The position numbers were made by a program, and so were the translations under genes. A model generated the notes under the pieces. It worked only from the letters and a program-made list of their open reading frames with translations, searched no databases and had not been told where the DNA came from. Positions 1 to 6,615 of a stretch of DNA of 20,393 nt are shown piece by piece. Position 1 is the stretch's first letter. The number at the start of each line of letters is the position of its first letter. The DNA comes from a virus. The stretch spans positions 1 through 20,393 of IMG/VR virus record IMGVR_UViG_3300028388_004364; one strand, given 5' to 3'.

Positions 1-779
1 TTGAAGCTGGCTTGTTCGCCTTTACCGATGGTAAGGGTGGAGCCTTCTTGCATCGGAATTTCACAAGGGGAGTTGTCAGCCAGGTTACGTGCCAGTCGCT
101 TAGCGCCTGTTTTAAGGGGCATGAGACCCAGTGGCTTGCCGTCCTTGGATACCAGACCTAGATACGAGAGGAAGGCCTGATTTTCGCCTGTTTTGACCTC
201 TTTGACGATGATTTTTTCCAGCTCGAGGGTTGTGTCTTGGTAGTCAGCGATGTCCAGGATACCGCCGCCTTTGCCCCGTTCGATGGAGCTTGCGTAGTAG
301 GACAACACTGCGCGCACATCGCTGTTCAAGTCCCGTAAGTGCTTGCGTTCCAGCTTGTCGGTGTTTTGGAAGAAACCGATAGGCATTTCCACCGTGTCGC
401 CGTACTGATTCTCGCCTTCATAAGTGATGGTAATCTTGTTGTCGACGGCAACCAACATCAGCTTATCAGCCAGTTCGTCGCTGATGCGGTAGTAATAATC
501 ACCCACTTGGATTGCCAGTTCAGGTTCATCGCCGTCATCGAACTGTTTCTTACCGATGCGAGGGCCGAAAACCTTACTGACAGTACCGTTGTCGCATTTC
601 AACAGGAAGGGTTTGACGTCAGCGTGCTCCGATTCCAGGGCACCGCAGTCTTCCAACAGGGAGGTAATCAGGCCGTGGACAACGCTGTAACCTTCGATAG
701 CTGCCATCGGTACGGCGGCCCAAGTTTTGTCAGCGGGGACGGTAGCGGCTAAGACGTCGGACTCAAATTTGTTAAGCAT
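1..779 (-). CDS. Hypothetical phage protein, 3' end outside window
   Basis: An open frame runs from an ATG at 779-777 to the window edge without a stop, giving at least 259 residues. The product starts MLNKFESDVLAATVPADKTW and is a soluble, fairly acidic protein with no membrane segment or motif I recognise. The codon pattern (GCC, CTG, GGT, CGT) matches the phage structural genes, so I take it as real; the plus-strand frame at 339-752 is its shadow. No Shine-Dalgarno sequence precedes the ATG and no clear promoter was seen in the 130-bp gap at 780-909. It is the last visible member of a minus-strand series at 1-2411. Function unknown. Confidence 0.7.
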   Translation of the reverse strand, partial: MLNKFESDVLAATVPADKTWAAVPMAAIEGYSVVHGLITSLLEDCGALESEHADVKPFLLKCDNGTVSKVFGPRIGKKQFDDGDEPELAIQVGDYYYRISDELADKLMLVAVDNKITITYEGENQYGDTVEMPIGFFQNTDKLERKHLRDLNSDVRAVLSYYASSIERGKGGGILDIADYQDTTLELEKIIVKEVKTGENQAFLSYLGLVSKDGKPLGLMPLKTGAKRLARNLADNSPCEIPMQEGSTLTIGKGEQASF

Positions 780-909
780 GATAGTGAAGTAGTAGTGAAC
801 TGCTTAGTTATTGTTACGGCGGTTAAGGTGTATTTCCGGGAGACTTTCAAATTAATTTTGTAACCCGTTTCTTTCCTTGACCGTTACTAACAGATTACAG
901 CCGCGATTA

Positions 910-1440
910 TCAAGGTTGGTACCCTATTGTGACACTGTTTTCTTGATGGTAGTCGGAGAAGTAGCGGCATGCCTGCACAAACATTTGGATGTAGGACGCC
1001 TGCACATCGATATCAGGGTTGATGCCGTAGGTTAAATCGGAGGCGTCCTCTGCGGCGTGTTTACCCAGGATGACCTCCAACATGTAGGTAACCACTTCAA
1101 CCTCTGAGATGCCCCGGTCATTGCACACCCATTTCAGGCGCAGTTGCACGTTACGCATGTCTTTGAGGGTGGCTGCACGGAGTGACTGCTCGGTCTCCCG
1201 GTGCAGTATGTCGAGTTCACGTTGCACGGGGTCCCCTGTAGCATAGTCTTCTACATGTGTAGCCATCTTGATACGCAACGTAAGGGCCTCGCGCATCAGG
1301 GCTGACACAACCTCTTGAGCAAGGGGGCTGTAAAGCATCGCGTAACGCATCAGGAAGGCCACTGCGTAGTCTAGAGGCATGATTTGATATCCAACCTCTC
1401 CGACACGCACTGTAGGGGCAGTATAGGATGCCTCAAACAC
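910..1440 (-). CDS. Hypothetical protein with antirepressor-like motif
   Basis: 176 residues if the GTG at 1440-1438 is the start. The N-terminal part holds MPLDYAVAFLMRY followed by an amphipathic stretch ending TLRIKM. This resembles the pattern P-x-x-x-A, aromatic, A/L-rich helix, R shared with the genes at 1558-1914, 1980-2411 and 13564-14046, and recalls the C-terminal region of phage/cyanobacterial BRO-type antirepressor-like proteins. That link is inference from memory. The start is uncertain: no Shine-Dalgarno sequence is present, and a 14-codon ORF beginning ATGCAA on the minus strand ends with a TAA one base before the GTG, so either coupled translation from that leader or a one-base frame difference is possible. 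It lies downstream of 1558-1914, separated by a full-length hairpin repeat. Confidence 0.6.
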   Translation of the reverse strand: MFEASYTAPTVRVGEVGYQIMPLDYAVAFLMRYAMLYSPLAQEVVSALMREALTLRIKMATHVEDYATGDPVQRELDILHRETEQSLRAATLKDMRNVQLRLKWVCNDRGISEVEVVTYMLEVILGKHAAEDASDLTYGINPDIDVQASYIQMFVQACRYFSDYHQENSVTIGYQP

Positions 1441-1495
1441 TTTACGTGATTGTGATAGTGGAATGTTGCATGGTAGTGTCTTGCATGATAGTGTG

Positions 1496-1553
1496 TGCTC
1501 GCTGCGCTCGCGACACCTGGCTGATAGGGCCGTGTGTCAGGAGCGCTAGCGAC
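1496..1553 (-). repeat. Post-stop hairpin repeat, full length (copy A)
   Basis: A 58-bp full-length member of a dispersed family. Read on the minus strand it begins GTCGCTAGCGCTCCTGACAC, continues ACGGCCCTA plus a 7-nt loop, and ends GGTGTCGCGAGCGC-AGCGAGCA. GCGCTC pairs with GAGCGC and GACAC with GTGTC, giving a strong stem-loop without a following T-run. It starts 4 nt after the stop codon of the gene at 1558-1914 and precedes the gene at 910-1440. Role inferred: mRNA 3' end protection, processing or attenuation. Confidence 0.85.
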
Positions 1554-1557
1554 TGTG

Positions 1558-1914
1558 TTAGGAGTTACAGCGGTTAACTGACTTCAGTGCCCGCAGTCCC
1601 AGTGGGATGCTACCCACGTATGAGAGTAGTGCATTTGCCCGGGGATTTTCCTTTAACACCTCGTACCAGAATACGAAGTAGGCTTGTTCCAGTGGTAGCA
1701 AGTGGTACAAGGCCCCGTCAGCCTCTAGGACGCTAGGAAAGTAGCCTTTACCGTGCATCCGCTTGTAGACGTCGGTCTGTAGGATAGCGTTCACTTCAGC
1801 AGGTCCCAGTCCGAGGAGGCCCCCAAAATTGGTGGTATCGAAGGACACTTTATTGTCATGGCTGATGAAGGCATCAATCGTGTAGTTGCGTGCTTTGAAG
1901 TTGGTGTGTTGCAT
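1558..1914 (-). CDS. Hypothetical protein, antirepressor-like paralogue
   Basis: 118 residues from ATG 1914-1912 to TAA. The C-terminal half carries LLPLEQAYFVFWYEVLKE followed by an A/L-rich helix and SIPLGLRALK. This lines up by eye with MPLDYAVAFLMRY in the gene at 910-1440, VPAADADGLVIKW at 1980-2411 and VLPVEDAISVIFWEYW at 13564-14046. The N-terminal part (KVSFDTTNFGGLLGL) could be a small DNA-binding or BRO-N-like fold, but I cannot show that. No Shine-Dalgarno sequence is visible; a 6-bp perfect hairpin lies 8 nt upstream of the ATG. Genes 1980-2411, 1558-1914 and 910-1440 are probably transcribed together from the promoter at 2439-2467. Confidence 0.65.
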   Translation of the reverse strand: MQHTNFKARNYTIDAFISHDNKVSFDTTNFGGLLGLGPAEVNAILQTDVYKRMHGKGYFPSVLEADGALYHLLPLEQAYFVFWYEVLKENPRANALLSYVGSIPLGLRALKSVNRCNS

Positions 1915-1922
1915 GGTAATGT

Positions 1923-1938
1923 GCGGGCTAGCGCCCGC
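1923..1938 (-). promoter_or_regulatory. Perfect 6-bp hairpin before the 1914 start codon
   Basis: GCGGGC-loop-GCCCGC, a perfect G+C stem with a 4-nt loop, lies between the half-repeat at 1951-1980 and the ATG at 1914-1912. It stands where the 3' arm of the repeat family would be expected, and could structure the intercistronic mRNA or affect initiation of the 118-residue gene. No T-run follows, so it is not a classical terminator. Confidence 0.5.
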
Positions 1939-1950
1939 GATATATGGTCA

Positions 1951-1980
1951 ATAGGGCAGTGTGTCAGGAGCGACAGCGAC
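1951..1980 (-). repeat. Post-stop hairpin repeat, 5' half (copy E)
   Basis: On the minus strand this reads GTCGCTGTCGCTCCTGACAC followed by ACTGCCCTAT, which matches the 5' half of the full-length repeat at 1496-1553. The 3' arm is missing. It abuts the stop codon of the gene at 1980-2411, whose last two codons and TAG (AGTCGCTAG) look like part of the repeat, as in the gene ending at 6528. Confidence 0.75.
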
Positions 1981-2411
1981 TAGCGACTAGCTGGCAGGTA
2001 GGAGACCGAGCTGAAATCGGACTCCAATTGGTGCCAGTTGCTATCGTATGTCGAGATGATTTCAGAGAAGCTAAGGGGCGATGCGCTGGTAATCATCGTG
2101 CTCCAGGCGGTAACCAGTTCACCGCTGTTACGATACACGGGCTTGATGTATGGGAGTAAGGCCCCTGATGTTTCCAGCCACTTGATAACCAGGCCGTCCG
2201 CGTCAGCAGCAGGCACCCGTTCAAAGGTAAGGGACCGCATAACAAAGGGCTTACCGTCGGTGTCCCGTAACAGGGGGTAGGAGGCCCCGCAGACGCATGC
2301 AATGGTAAGGGTCCCATCGCTGTATTTCACAACGTAATCACCTGACTCGGTGTGCAGCACATAGGTGGACAGGGTAGTGTATGGTAGCGTGCTAATGCGT
2401 TGGTTCATCAT
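1980..2411 (-). CDS. Hypothetical protein, first gene of the leftward operon
   Basis: 143 residues starting MMNQRISTLPYTTLSTYVLH. The frame is open upstream to a GTG at 2453, but that region overlaps a near-consensus sigma70 promoter whose -10 box is at 2439-2444, so translation must begin downstream. The ATG pair at 2411-2406 is the first suitable start, about 20 nt after the predicted transcription start, with no Shine-Dalgarno sequence. FERVPAADADGLVIKWLET in the middle resembles the shared motif of the genes at 910-1440, 1558-1914 and 13564-14046. The last codons, AGT CGC TAG, are supplied by the adjoining repeat. Function unknown; position suggests early expression, divergent from the replication block. 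Confidence 0.65.
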   Translation of the reverse strand: MMNQRISTLPYTTLSTYVLHTESGDYVVKYSDGTLTIACVCGASYPLLRDTDGKPFVMRSLTFERVPAADADGLVIKWLETSGALLPYIKPVYRNSGELVTAWSTMITSASPLSFSEIISTYDSNWHQLESDFSSVSYLPASR

Positions 2412-2438
2412 GTTGTCGTAATCAATTTGTACACGTAC

Positions 2439-2467
2439 ATCATAATATACCACGCCTGGAACGTCAA
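2439..2467 (-). promoter_or_regulatory. Sigma70-type promoter, leftward
   Basis: On the minus strand TTGACG (2467-2462), a 17-nt spacer, then TATGAT (2444-2439). An alternative -10, TATATT, overlaps at 2449-2444 but with a short spacer. It drives the genes at 1980-2411, 1558-1914 and 910-1440 and forms a divergent pair with the promoter at 2905-2933. Confidence 0.8.
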
Positions 2468-2502
2468 CCCGGGCAAAAATAAAAAGTTTTTACAGCAACC
2501 AT

Positions 2503-2824
2503 GACAGTTTTCATAAATCGCTAAATTGTCACAGCATGCGGTCCCACCTGAAACCATGCATCATGGCCGCAAAATGGCTGAAACCCCTATTATCTCGTTC
2601 ATTTTTTGTCAAAAAATTTCCAAAAGTGTGAATAAGGTGCACGCTAGTATTTATTTATTACTAGATAATAAAAAAGAGGGTCCCACTGTACCTTGTGCAC
2701 ACTTTACAAAAATTTTTGACAAAAAATGAACGAGATAATAAGGGTTTCAGCGATTTACGGTATTTATGCCCGGCTGTAAGTGGTACCACCTGCTGTGACA
2801 ATCCGATGGTTTTTGAAAACTGTC
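2503..2824. repeat. 322-bp coaxial imperfect palindrome in the divergent region
   Basis: Three sets of inverted arms share the same centre near 2664: GACAGTTTTCA (2503-2513) with TGAAAACTGTC (2814-2824), ATTGTCACAGCA (2525-2536) with TGCTGTGACAAT (2791-2802, 12 of 12), and the element arms that open at 2577 with GCTGAAACCC and close at 2751 with GGGTTTCAGC. The core is A+T rich and contains the smaller palindrome CTAGTA...TACTAG. Between the promoters at 2467 and 2905 there is no convincing gene; the frame at 2526-2729 is merely open through the palindrome. A candidate replication origin, partition site or regulatory hub. Confidence 0.85.
2577..2751 (+). repeat. Palindromic element, left copy (175 bp)
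   Basis: Starts GCTGAAACCCCTATTATCTC and ends with the near-inverse GAGATAATAAGGGTTTCAGC. Each arm reads outward TTTTTGACAAAAAATGAACG. The asymmetric core (GTGCACGCTAGTATTTATTT...AGAGGGTCCCAC) gives it an orientation. A second copy with the core inverted lies at 11326-11499; the two are roughly 90% alike by eye. No target-site duplication was evident at either copy, so a transposable MITE is possible but unproven. Confidence 0.9.
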
Positions 2825-2880
2825 ACACTGGGTGCTGTTACGGTACCCTGCGTGTTGTACTTATGTGAATGTGCAGCCCT

Positions 2881-2901
2881 GTGTCGCGAGCAAAGCGAGC
2901 A
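2881..2901 (+). repeat. Post-stop hairpin repeat, 3' half only (copy D)
   Basis: GTGTCGCGAGCAAAGCGAGCA matches the 3' arm of the dispersed repeat family (one or two substitutions relative to the copy at 6521-6579). It is the only copy with the 3' arm alone and lies just upstream of the -35 box at 2905, in the sense direction of the replication operon. Confidence 0.7.
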
Positions 2902-2904
2902 GGG

Positions 2905-2933
2905 TTGACAATCTCGGTGCAGGATGTTATAAT
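2905..2933 (+). promoter_or_regulatory. Perfect consensus sigma70 promoter
   Basis: TTGACA (2905-2910), a 17-nt spacer and TATAAT (2928-2933), identical to the bacterial housekeeping consensus. Transcription should start near 2940, about 40 nt before the ATG at 2982, and would drive 2982-3488, 3485-4174 and probably the helicase. Host RNA polymerase is therefore the likely early polymerase. Confidence 0.92.
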
Positions 2934-2981
2934 ATAGACATCGCGCACGAACCTACACAATAAAATAGGAGATAGTGTTTC

Positions 2982-3488
2982 ATGCTAAAGATTGGTGACA
3001 AGGATACCCGTCAGGTTAAAATCTCGAACAGTAACCCACTACACAATTACTTTCAACGGAAAGTGAATGACGGCATGCACAAAGCAGGGACCGAAATCAT
3101 GGACCTCTGGGAGCAGGCTGAAGAGTGGAGCCTCGACTTGGAGGAGTTGTTAATGGGTGTTGCCGTCAATGGCAAAAAATTTAACGCCGTGTTTTATGTG
3201 AAAATTGAGGAGTTTTTGGCTGTAACCCTCGAGAAATACGGGCGCGGGGCGGTCTACCACAAAAAACTGACCCCTCTTCACAAATACCTGGCAAAAACGG
3301 AGGTCGATAAACCCGCTAAAGCAAATATCGCTGACGTCTATGAAAACGCTGGAGGCCCTGTGCTGTCTGAGTATGACGCACTTGCCTTTGTTGAGTCCCG
3401 CCGTGACGCCCTCCTGCTGTTGTTGGAGCTGTATGGCAAGGTGGGTCAACAGAGGGCCTCCTACTGGCTGATTACGCGCACCGCATGA
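2982..3488 (+). CDS. Hypothetical early protein
   Basis: 168 residues beginning MLKIGDKDTRQVKISNSNPL. A clear ribosome binding site (AGGAG, 2968-2972) lies 9 nt before the ATG, and the perfect promoter at 2905-2933 immediately precedes it, so this is probably the first strongly expressed gene of the rightward block. The sequence is mixed helical, with a Leu-rich helix near the C-terminus (DALLLLLELYGK) too short and charged to be a membrane anchor. It overlaps the next gene by 4 nt (ATGA), indicating translational coupling. I do not recognise a family; partner of the following gene is a fair inference. Confidence 0.85.
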   Translation: MLKIGDKDTRQVKISNSNPLHNYFQRKVNDGMHKAGTEIMDLWEQAEEWSLDLEELLMGVAVNGKKFNAVFYVKIEEFLAVTLEKYGRGAVYHKKLTPLHKYLAKTEVDKPAKANIADVYENAGGPVLSEYDALAFVESRRDALLLLLELYGKVGQQRASYWLITRTA

Positions 3489-4174
3489 TGCAACCATTCA
3501 TCGCTATGTGTGAATTGAACCCCTGGTTTGAGGAGGCAATCATGCGTAACGCTGAACCGACACCGCGCCTCGGTAAGGGCAGTTTCAAAGACAAGGTGTT
3601 ACGGGGCATCTGGAGGCTACGCGGTGGCAAGACCCGCAACCTGCGGGGTGTGGGACGTCAACTGTGGTTGCTGATGCACGCCGTTTTAGAGGCCGTGGCT
3701 TTCTCGGAGCGCATGGATTTTGCTAAAACATGGATTTTGGCGGAAAGCATGTACAGCGAGTGTTTCAAGAATTGGTGGATACCTAACCTGCCTGTTTTCA
3801 CCGATAACTGCTATGCTGTCAAATACGTCCTGGACTGCCATGAGCATGACGCGCATGTCATCACCAAAAGCCGGGATGGTATGTTACGTATGTCCGATTT
3901 CGGGGGTGTCTACACGGCCCCTGAACGGGAGGTCCACCCGCTGGAGGTTAATAAGTATTTCTACATGAGTAAAGATACTTACATCCACCGCCTGGCAGCC
4001 CTGGAACTGGTACACGTCGATAAGGAGGTCCCACAATTCAGTGCAAATATGGAATGGTACGAGGAGATTGCTGAAATGAACCCTGACCTGTACGATAAGC
4101 TGCACCGTCGCAACCGCATCGACCCCCGTAAAAAATCATACGCTGGTATCAAGGCACTACCGCCTCTCAGATAG
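3485..4174 (+). CDS. Hypothetical early protein coupled to upstream gene
   Basis: 229 residues; the ATG at 3485 overlaps the TGA of the preceding gene (ATGA). The N-terminal third is basic (RLGKGSFKDKVLRGIWRLRG), which would suit nucleic-acid binding; the middle is aromatic, with a run around ESMYSECFKNWWIPNLPVF; the C-terminus is again basic (KLHRRNRIDPRKKSYAGIK). No catalytic motif was identified. Located directly upstream of the SF3 helicase, so a replication accessory or primase-related role is possible, but there is no direct support. A half-copy of the hairpin repeat begins 10 nt after its stop codon. Confidence 0.8.
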   Translation: MMQPFIAMCELNPWFEEAIMRNAEPTPRLGKGSFKDKVLRGIWRLRGGKTRNLRGVGRQLWLLMHAVLEAVAFSERMDFAKTWILAESMYSECFKNWWIPNLPVFTDNCYAVKYVLDCHEHDAHVITKSRDGMLRMSDFGGVYTAPEREVHPLEVNKYFYMSKDTYIHRLAALELVHVDKEVPQFSANMEWYEEIAEMNPDLYDKLHRRNRIDPRKKSYAGIKALPPLR

Positions 4175-4183
4175 TAGGCCCCG

Positions 4184-4213
4184 GTCGCTGTCGCTCCTGA
4201 AAACGGCCCTATA
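4184..4213 (+). repeat. Post-stop hairpin repeat, 5' half (copy F)
   Basis: GTCGCTGTCGCTCCTGAAAA then CGGCCCTATA matches the 5' half of the family, 10 nt after the TAG of the gene at 3485-4174. The 3' arm is absent. Sense orientation, as in all other copies. Confidence 0.75.
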
Positions 4214-4252
4214 CTAACGCTTGATTAACCGTTCAACCCTTTGGAGAATCTA

Positions 4253-4357
4253 ATGTCCAACAACAACAAACTATCGAAACAGGAAATCGCTGAAATCAAC
4301 GAGAAGATGGCTCGCATGATGCGCACTGGTAAGGGCCGTCCCACTGCCTGGCACTGA
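4253..4357 (+). CDS. 34-codon ORF in frame with the helicase, ended by TGA
   Basis: ATG at 4253 with a good ribosome binding site (TTTGGAG, 4240-4246); the same leader, TTTGGAGA then TAATG, precedes the gene at 6616. The product starts MSNNNKLSKQEIAEINEKMA, is helical and basic, and ends GRPTAWH before TGA (4355-4357). The reading frame then continues without interruption through 27 protein-like codons (GGNWQGLSLYRPYVQEW...) into the helicase ORF at 4439, in the same frame. The ORF is thus either a small independent gene or, more interestingly, the true N-terminus of the helicase separated by one stop codon. A strong Shine-Dalgarno-like GAGGAGG overlaps and follows the TGA. Confidence 0.65.
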   Translation: MSNNNKLSKQEIAEINEKMARMMRTGKGRPTAWH

Positions 4358-4438
4358 GGAGGCAACTGGCAGGGACTGTCCCTGTATCGCCCCTACGTCC
4401 AAGAATGGCAGGGCACAACCTATCGTATCTGGAAGCTG

Positions 4439-5677
4439 ATGTCACCGCAGGATTACGGCGATATCCAGTACCTCTCTGAAAGCATGAATGAGGTCGTAGC
4501 CAAAATTTGGGGCGAAAACTTCATGGAATTTGCGCAGAGCATGATTACTTGGGGTGCAAATGTGAAGGACGGTTTCATCAACCGTGTCACTGCAGGCCGT
4601 CATCTCACCCATGAGCACAAGCACCTCCTGCACCGCCGCGAGGACATCGGATTTGACGGCCTTGCAATGAAGTACCGCCCGCACAACCCAAAGGGCCTCA
4701 ATGTCACCGACAAAATCTTGTCCTGGTTACCGGAGGCTGAACGCAAAATCCTGGCTCTCTGTATCGGTCGTATCATGAACAATGATGACGGCAGCACATG
4801 GCGCACGGTACCCATCATCAACGGTCGCCCCGGCCTCGGTAAGACGATGTTTGTCAGCAAGCTGGGACGTCATCTGGAACGCCTCGGATGCGTTGTTGCA
4901 CACATTGGAGCACCCATCGACCGTTTCACGTTCAACATCGAGAACGCGGCCGCTGACTTTTGGATTACCGATGACACCTCCCGCTCCGACATTGAGGGCC
5001 TGACACGTAACAGCACCTTCAAGTCCCTTGCATCCAACAGTGACACCGTCGTGGAGGACAAGTATGTCCAACCCGTCACTGTGAAGCCCTGTGGTAGCTG
5101 GTTCATGCTCGGTAATGCCATCCACCGTAACCACCTGATTGGTGCTGACCCGGGTGTGTTAGACCGTATTGCAATACTGCAATGTAACCCAGAAGACACC
5201 CGTAGCACCGACGTAATCGAGAAGGACGCTTGCATGCAACTAGGCATGGATGCTACCGCCCTGTGGGAGGAGCTGCTGGCTGAGTGCAGTGCCTACTACC
5301 GTCAAAACGTTGGTAATATGGAAAAGGCTATCAACGACTTGCGTAATCACTGCATTGAACCACCCACCGAGCTGCCCCTGGCTGAACTTGCAGCTATCGG
5401 TATCGTGTTGCATCACACCGCAGATAGCGATGGGAACCCGTTTGTTGAATGGAGCCTGGACACAATCCTGGAAAGCATTGCCGTCGGTCAACACTGGCTC
5501 CCACAGTCCCTGGTTGACAGCCTGCAGTGCATCCAATGGAAAGCAACGGTACGCTCCATCCGCCGTCGTTCAAACATGGGTGTGGAGCCATCCCCTAAAA
5601 CCATGACCCAGTACATCCGTACCACCGACGGTCACACCCTGCCCTCTACCATGGCGCCTTACGCTCAATCAGTGTAA
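4439..5677 (+). CDS. Superfamily 3 (D5/primase-helicase type) ATPase
   Basis: 412 residues from the ATG at 4439. Walker A is NGRPGLGKT (residues 128-136), a Walker B-like ADFWITDD lies at 172-179, and FKSLASNSDT...SWFMLGN (194-226) fits the SF3 motif region ending in the sensor Asn; PGVLDRIA carries a likely arginine finger. SF3 enzymes unwind DNA as hexamers at replication forks and often carry a primase or DNA-binding N-terminus. The same frame is open upstream to 4358 and, across a TGA, to the ATG at 4253, so the annotated start may not be the native one; the site before 4439 has only a weak GGAAG. The 3' end overlaps the convergent gene at 5665-6189 by 13 nt. Confidence 0.85.
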   Translation: MSPQDYGDIQYLSESMNEVVAKIWGENFMEFAQSMITWGANVKDGFINRVTAGRHLTHEHKHLLHRREDIGFDGLAMKYRPHNPKGLNVTDKILSWLPEAERKILALCIGRIMNNDDGSTWRTVPIINGRPGLGKTMFVSKLGRHLERLGCVVAHIGAPIDRFTFNIENAAADFWITDDTSRSDIEGLTRNSTFKSLASNSDTVVEDKYVQPVTVKPCGSWFMLGNAIHRNHLIGADPGVLDRIAILQCNPEDTRSTDVIEKDACMQLGMDATALWEELLAECSAYYRQNVGNMEKAINDLRNHCIEPPTELPLAELAAIGIVLHHTADSDGNPFVEWSLDTILESIAVGQHWLPQSLVDSLQCIQWKATVRSIRRRSNMGVEPSPKTMTQYIRTTDGHTLPSTMAPYAQSV

Positions 5678-6189
5678 CCCGCCGCCTTTGCCTCCCGCTT
5701 GGCCCGTTCCACCTCTGCCTTTGTCAGTTCATCATCAACATCCCCTATGATGGGTGCCTGCAGTGATGCCTGTTTGATGCAGGATAACGACAGGCGGGCC
5801 TCCACCGGGAAGCCGTATAGCCAGTCACTTTCAACCCAGTCATAGGATTGGATAATAAGGCCCTCAATAGTACGAGGCCCCTGACTGAAAGCCAGTACCT
5901 TACCTGTAGCAACAAAGCGGTCTACAGTCTCCCTGATAGGTGATATGTTCCTACAGCCCTGACGCACCAAAATATCGGACAGTGTCAGGGCCGTATTAGG
6001 CACCCTTACCCGCCTGTGGTAGGTCCTACTGCTACCGAGGGGTGTGATAGGGTTGTACTCTGCCTGACGGTTATATTGGATGGACTGCGGTGCCACTGGT
6101 AGCACCAATACTGTGTCACCGTCATCGGTGAATACGGCTGGTTGGAACCCGGTCGTCTTGAGATTTTCCGGAATGTTTATTGCACGCAT
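5665..6189 (-). CDS. Probable baseplate / tail-tube adaptor protein
   Basis: 174 residues from ATG 6189-6187. The β-rich sequence LVLPVAPQSIQYNRQAEY near residues 28-45 followed by a long strand-loop-strand region and ESDWLYGFPVEARLSLSCIK (residues ~130-150) resembles the fold of phage baseplate LysM-adaptor/tube-initiator proteins, which link the hub to the tube. This is a pattern impression, not a confident family assignment. The last 25 residues are a charged helix. It is on the opposite strand to the surrounding replication genes, sharing a 9-nt divergent start region with 6199-6528 and overlapping the helicase end by 13 nt, so it is likely expressed late from its own promoter, which I could not identify. 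Confidence 0.75.
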   Translation of the reverse strand: MRAINIPENLKTTGFQPAVFTDDGDTVLVLPVAPQSIQYNRQAEYNPITPLGSSRTYHRRVRVPNTALTLSDILVRQGCRNISPIRETVDRFVATGKVLAFSQGPRTIEGLIIQSYDWVESDWLYGFPVEARLSLSCIKQASLQAPIIGDVDDELTKAEVERAKREAKAAGYTD

Positions 6190-6198
6190 AGGATTGAT

Positions 6199-6528
6199 AT
6201 GTTAACGTTGAAACAACGGGTTATGCAGGCCCTTGGTCATCCTGCATCAGCCTTTGAACTGTGGCCTGACTTCACGACTGACATCAGCACGGAGTTGGAG
6301 GCCCTACTGACCCAGCTACAGGACATTGATGATGCTATGGCGGCCCTTGTATCGGACAGTAATGTTGTCCAACTGGATACCATCAAACTGGATGTCAGCA
6401 AGGGCCTCAAAAGCCTGAGACGTCAGGGTAGCCTCAAACTGAAGTACATAGCGGCTATAACTGGCTATCCTTTAGCCTATGACAGGTATGTACCACCCAC
6501 GCGGTTATCACTGCGTAACAGTCGCTAG
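6199..6528 (+). CDS. Hypothetical small protein
   Basis: 109 residues starting MLTLKQRVMQALGHPASAFE. The frame is open to an ATG at 6142, but that start would overlap the divergent gene starting at 6189; the ATG at 6199 has AGGA 6-9 nt upstream and is preferred. The protein is mainly helical with a C-terminal YPLAYDRY. It has the size of head-tail joining or neck proteins, but I do not recognise the family. The final codons, AGT CGC TAG, belong to the repeat at 6521-6579, so the current C-terminus may have been set by repeat insertion. Confidence 0.7.
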   Translation: MLTLKQRVMQALGHPASAFELWPDFTTDISTELEALLTQLQDIDDAMAALVSDSNVVQLDTIKLDVSKGLKSLRRQGSLKLKYIAAITGYPLAYDRYVPPTRLSLRNSR

Positions 6529-6586
6529 CGCTCCTGACACACGGCCCTAGTAACCAGGGTGTCGCGAGCGCAGCGAGCACAGCGAC
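6521..6586 (+). repeat. Post-stop hairpin repeat, full length (copy B)
   Basis: GTCGCTAGCGCTCCTGACAC through GTGTCGCGAGCGCAGCGAGC (6521-6579), extended by ACAGCGAC whose AGCGAC (6581-6586) pairs with the first GTCGCT. Stem pairs visible: GCGCTC 6528-6533 with GAGCGC 6566-6571; GACAC 6536-6540 with GTGTC 6559-6563; CCT 6546-6548 with AGG 6556-6558. It contains the stop codon of the gene at 6199-6528 and precedes the ribosome binding site at 6601. Confidence 0.9.
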
Positions 6587-6615
6587 CGCACACACAACTT
6601 TTTGGAGATTATGTA

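Noticed and set aside
2412-2453. GTG start at 2453 for the 143-residue gene
   Set aside because: It lies within the promoter (spacer and -10 box) on the same strand.
2526-2729. 67-codon open frame within the left palindrome
   Set aside because: No ribosome binding site, low-complexity peptide, and the frame passes through both element arms; it is an accident of the A+T-rich repeat.
2577-2751. Element as a standard insertion sequence
   Set aside because: It encodes no transposase and no target-site duplication was seen at either copy; at most a non-autonomous MITE.
4355-4357. TGA as selenocysteine
   Set aside because: No Sec-dependent family matches this helicase, and no SECIS-like hairpin was obvious directly after the codon; readthrough, reinitiation or mutation are simpler.
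6559-6615. Start of the nuclease-like gene at 6559
   Set aside because: It would run through the hairpin repeat; ATG 6616 has a clear TTTGGAG ribosome binding site.
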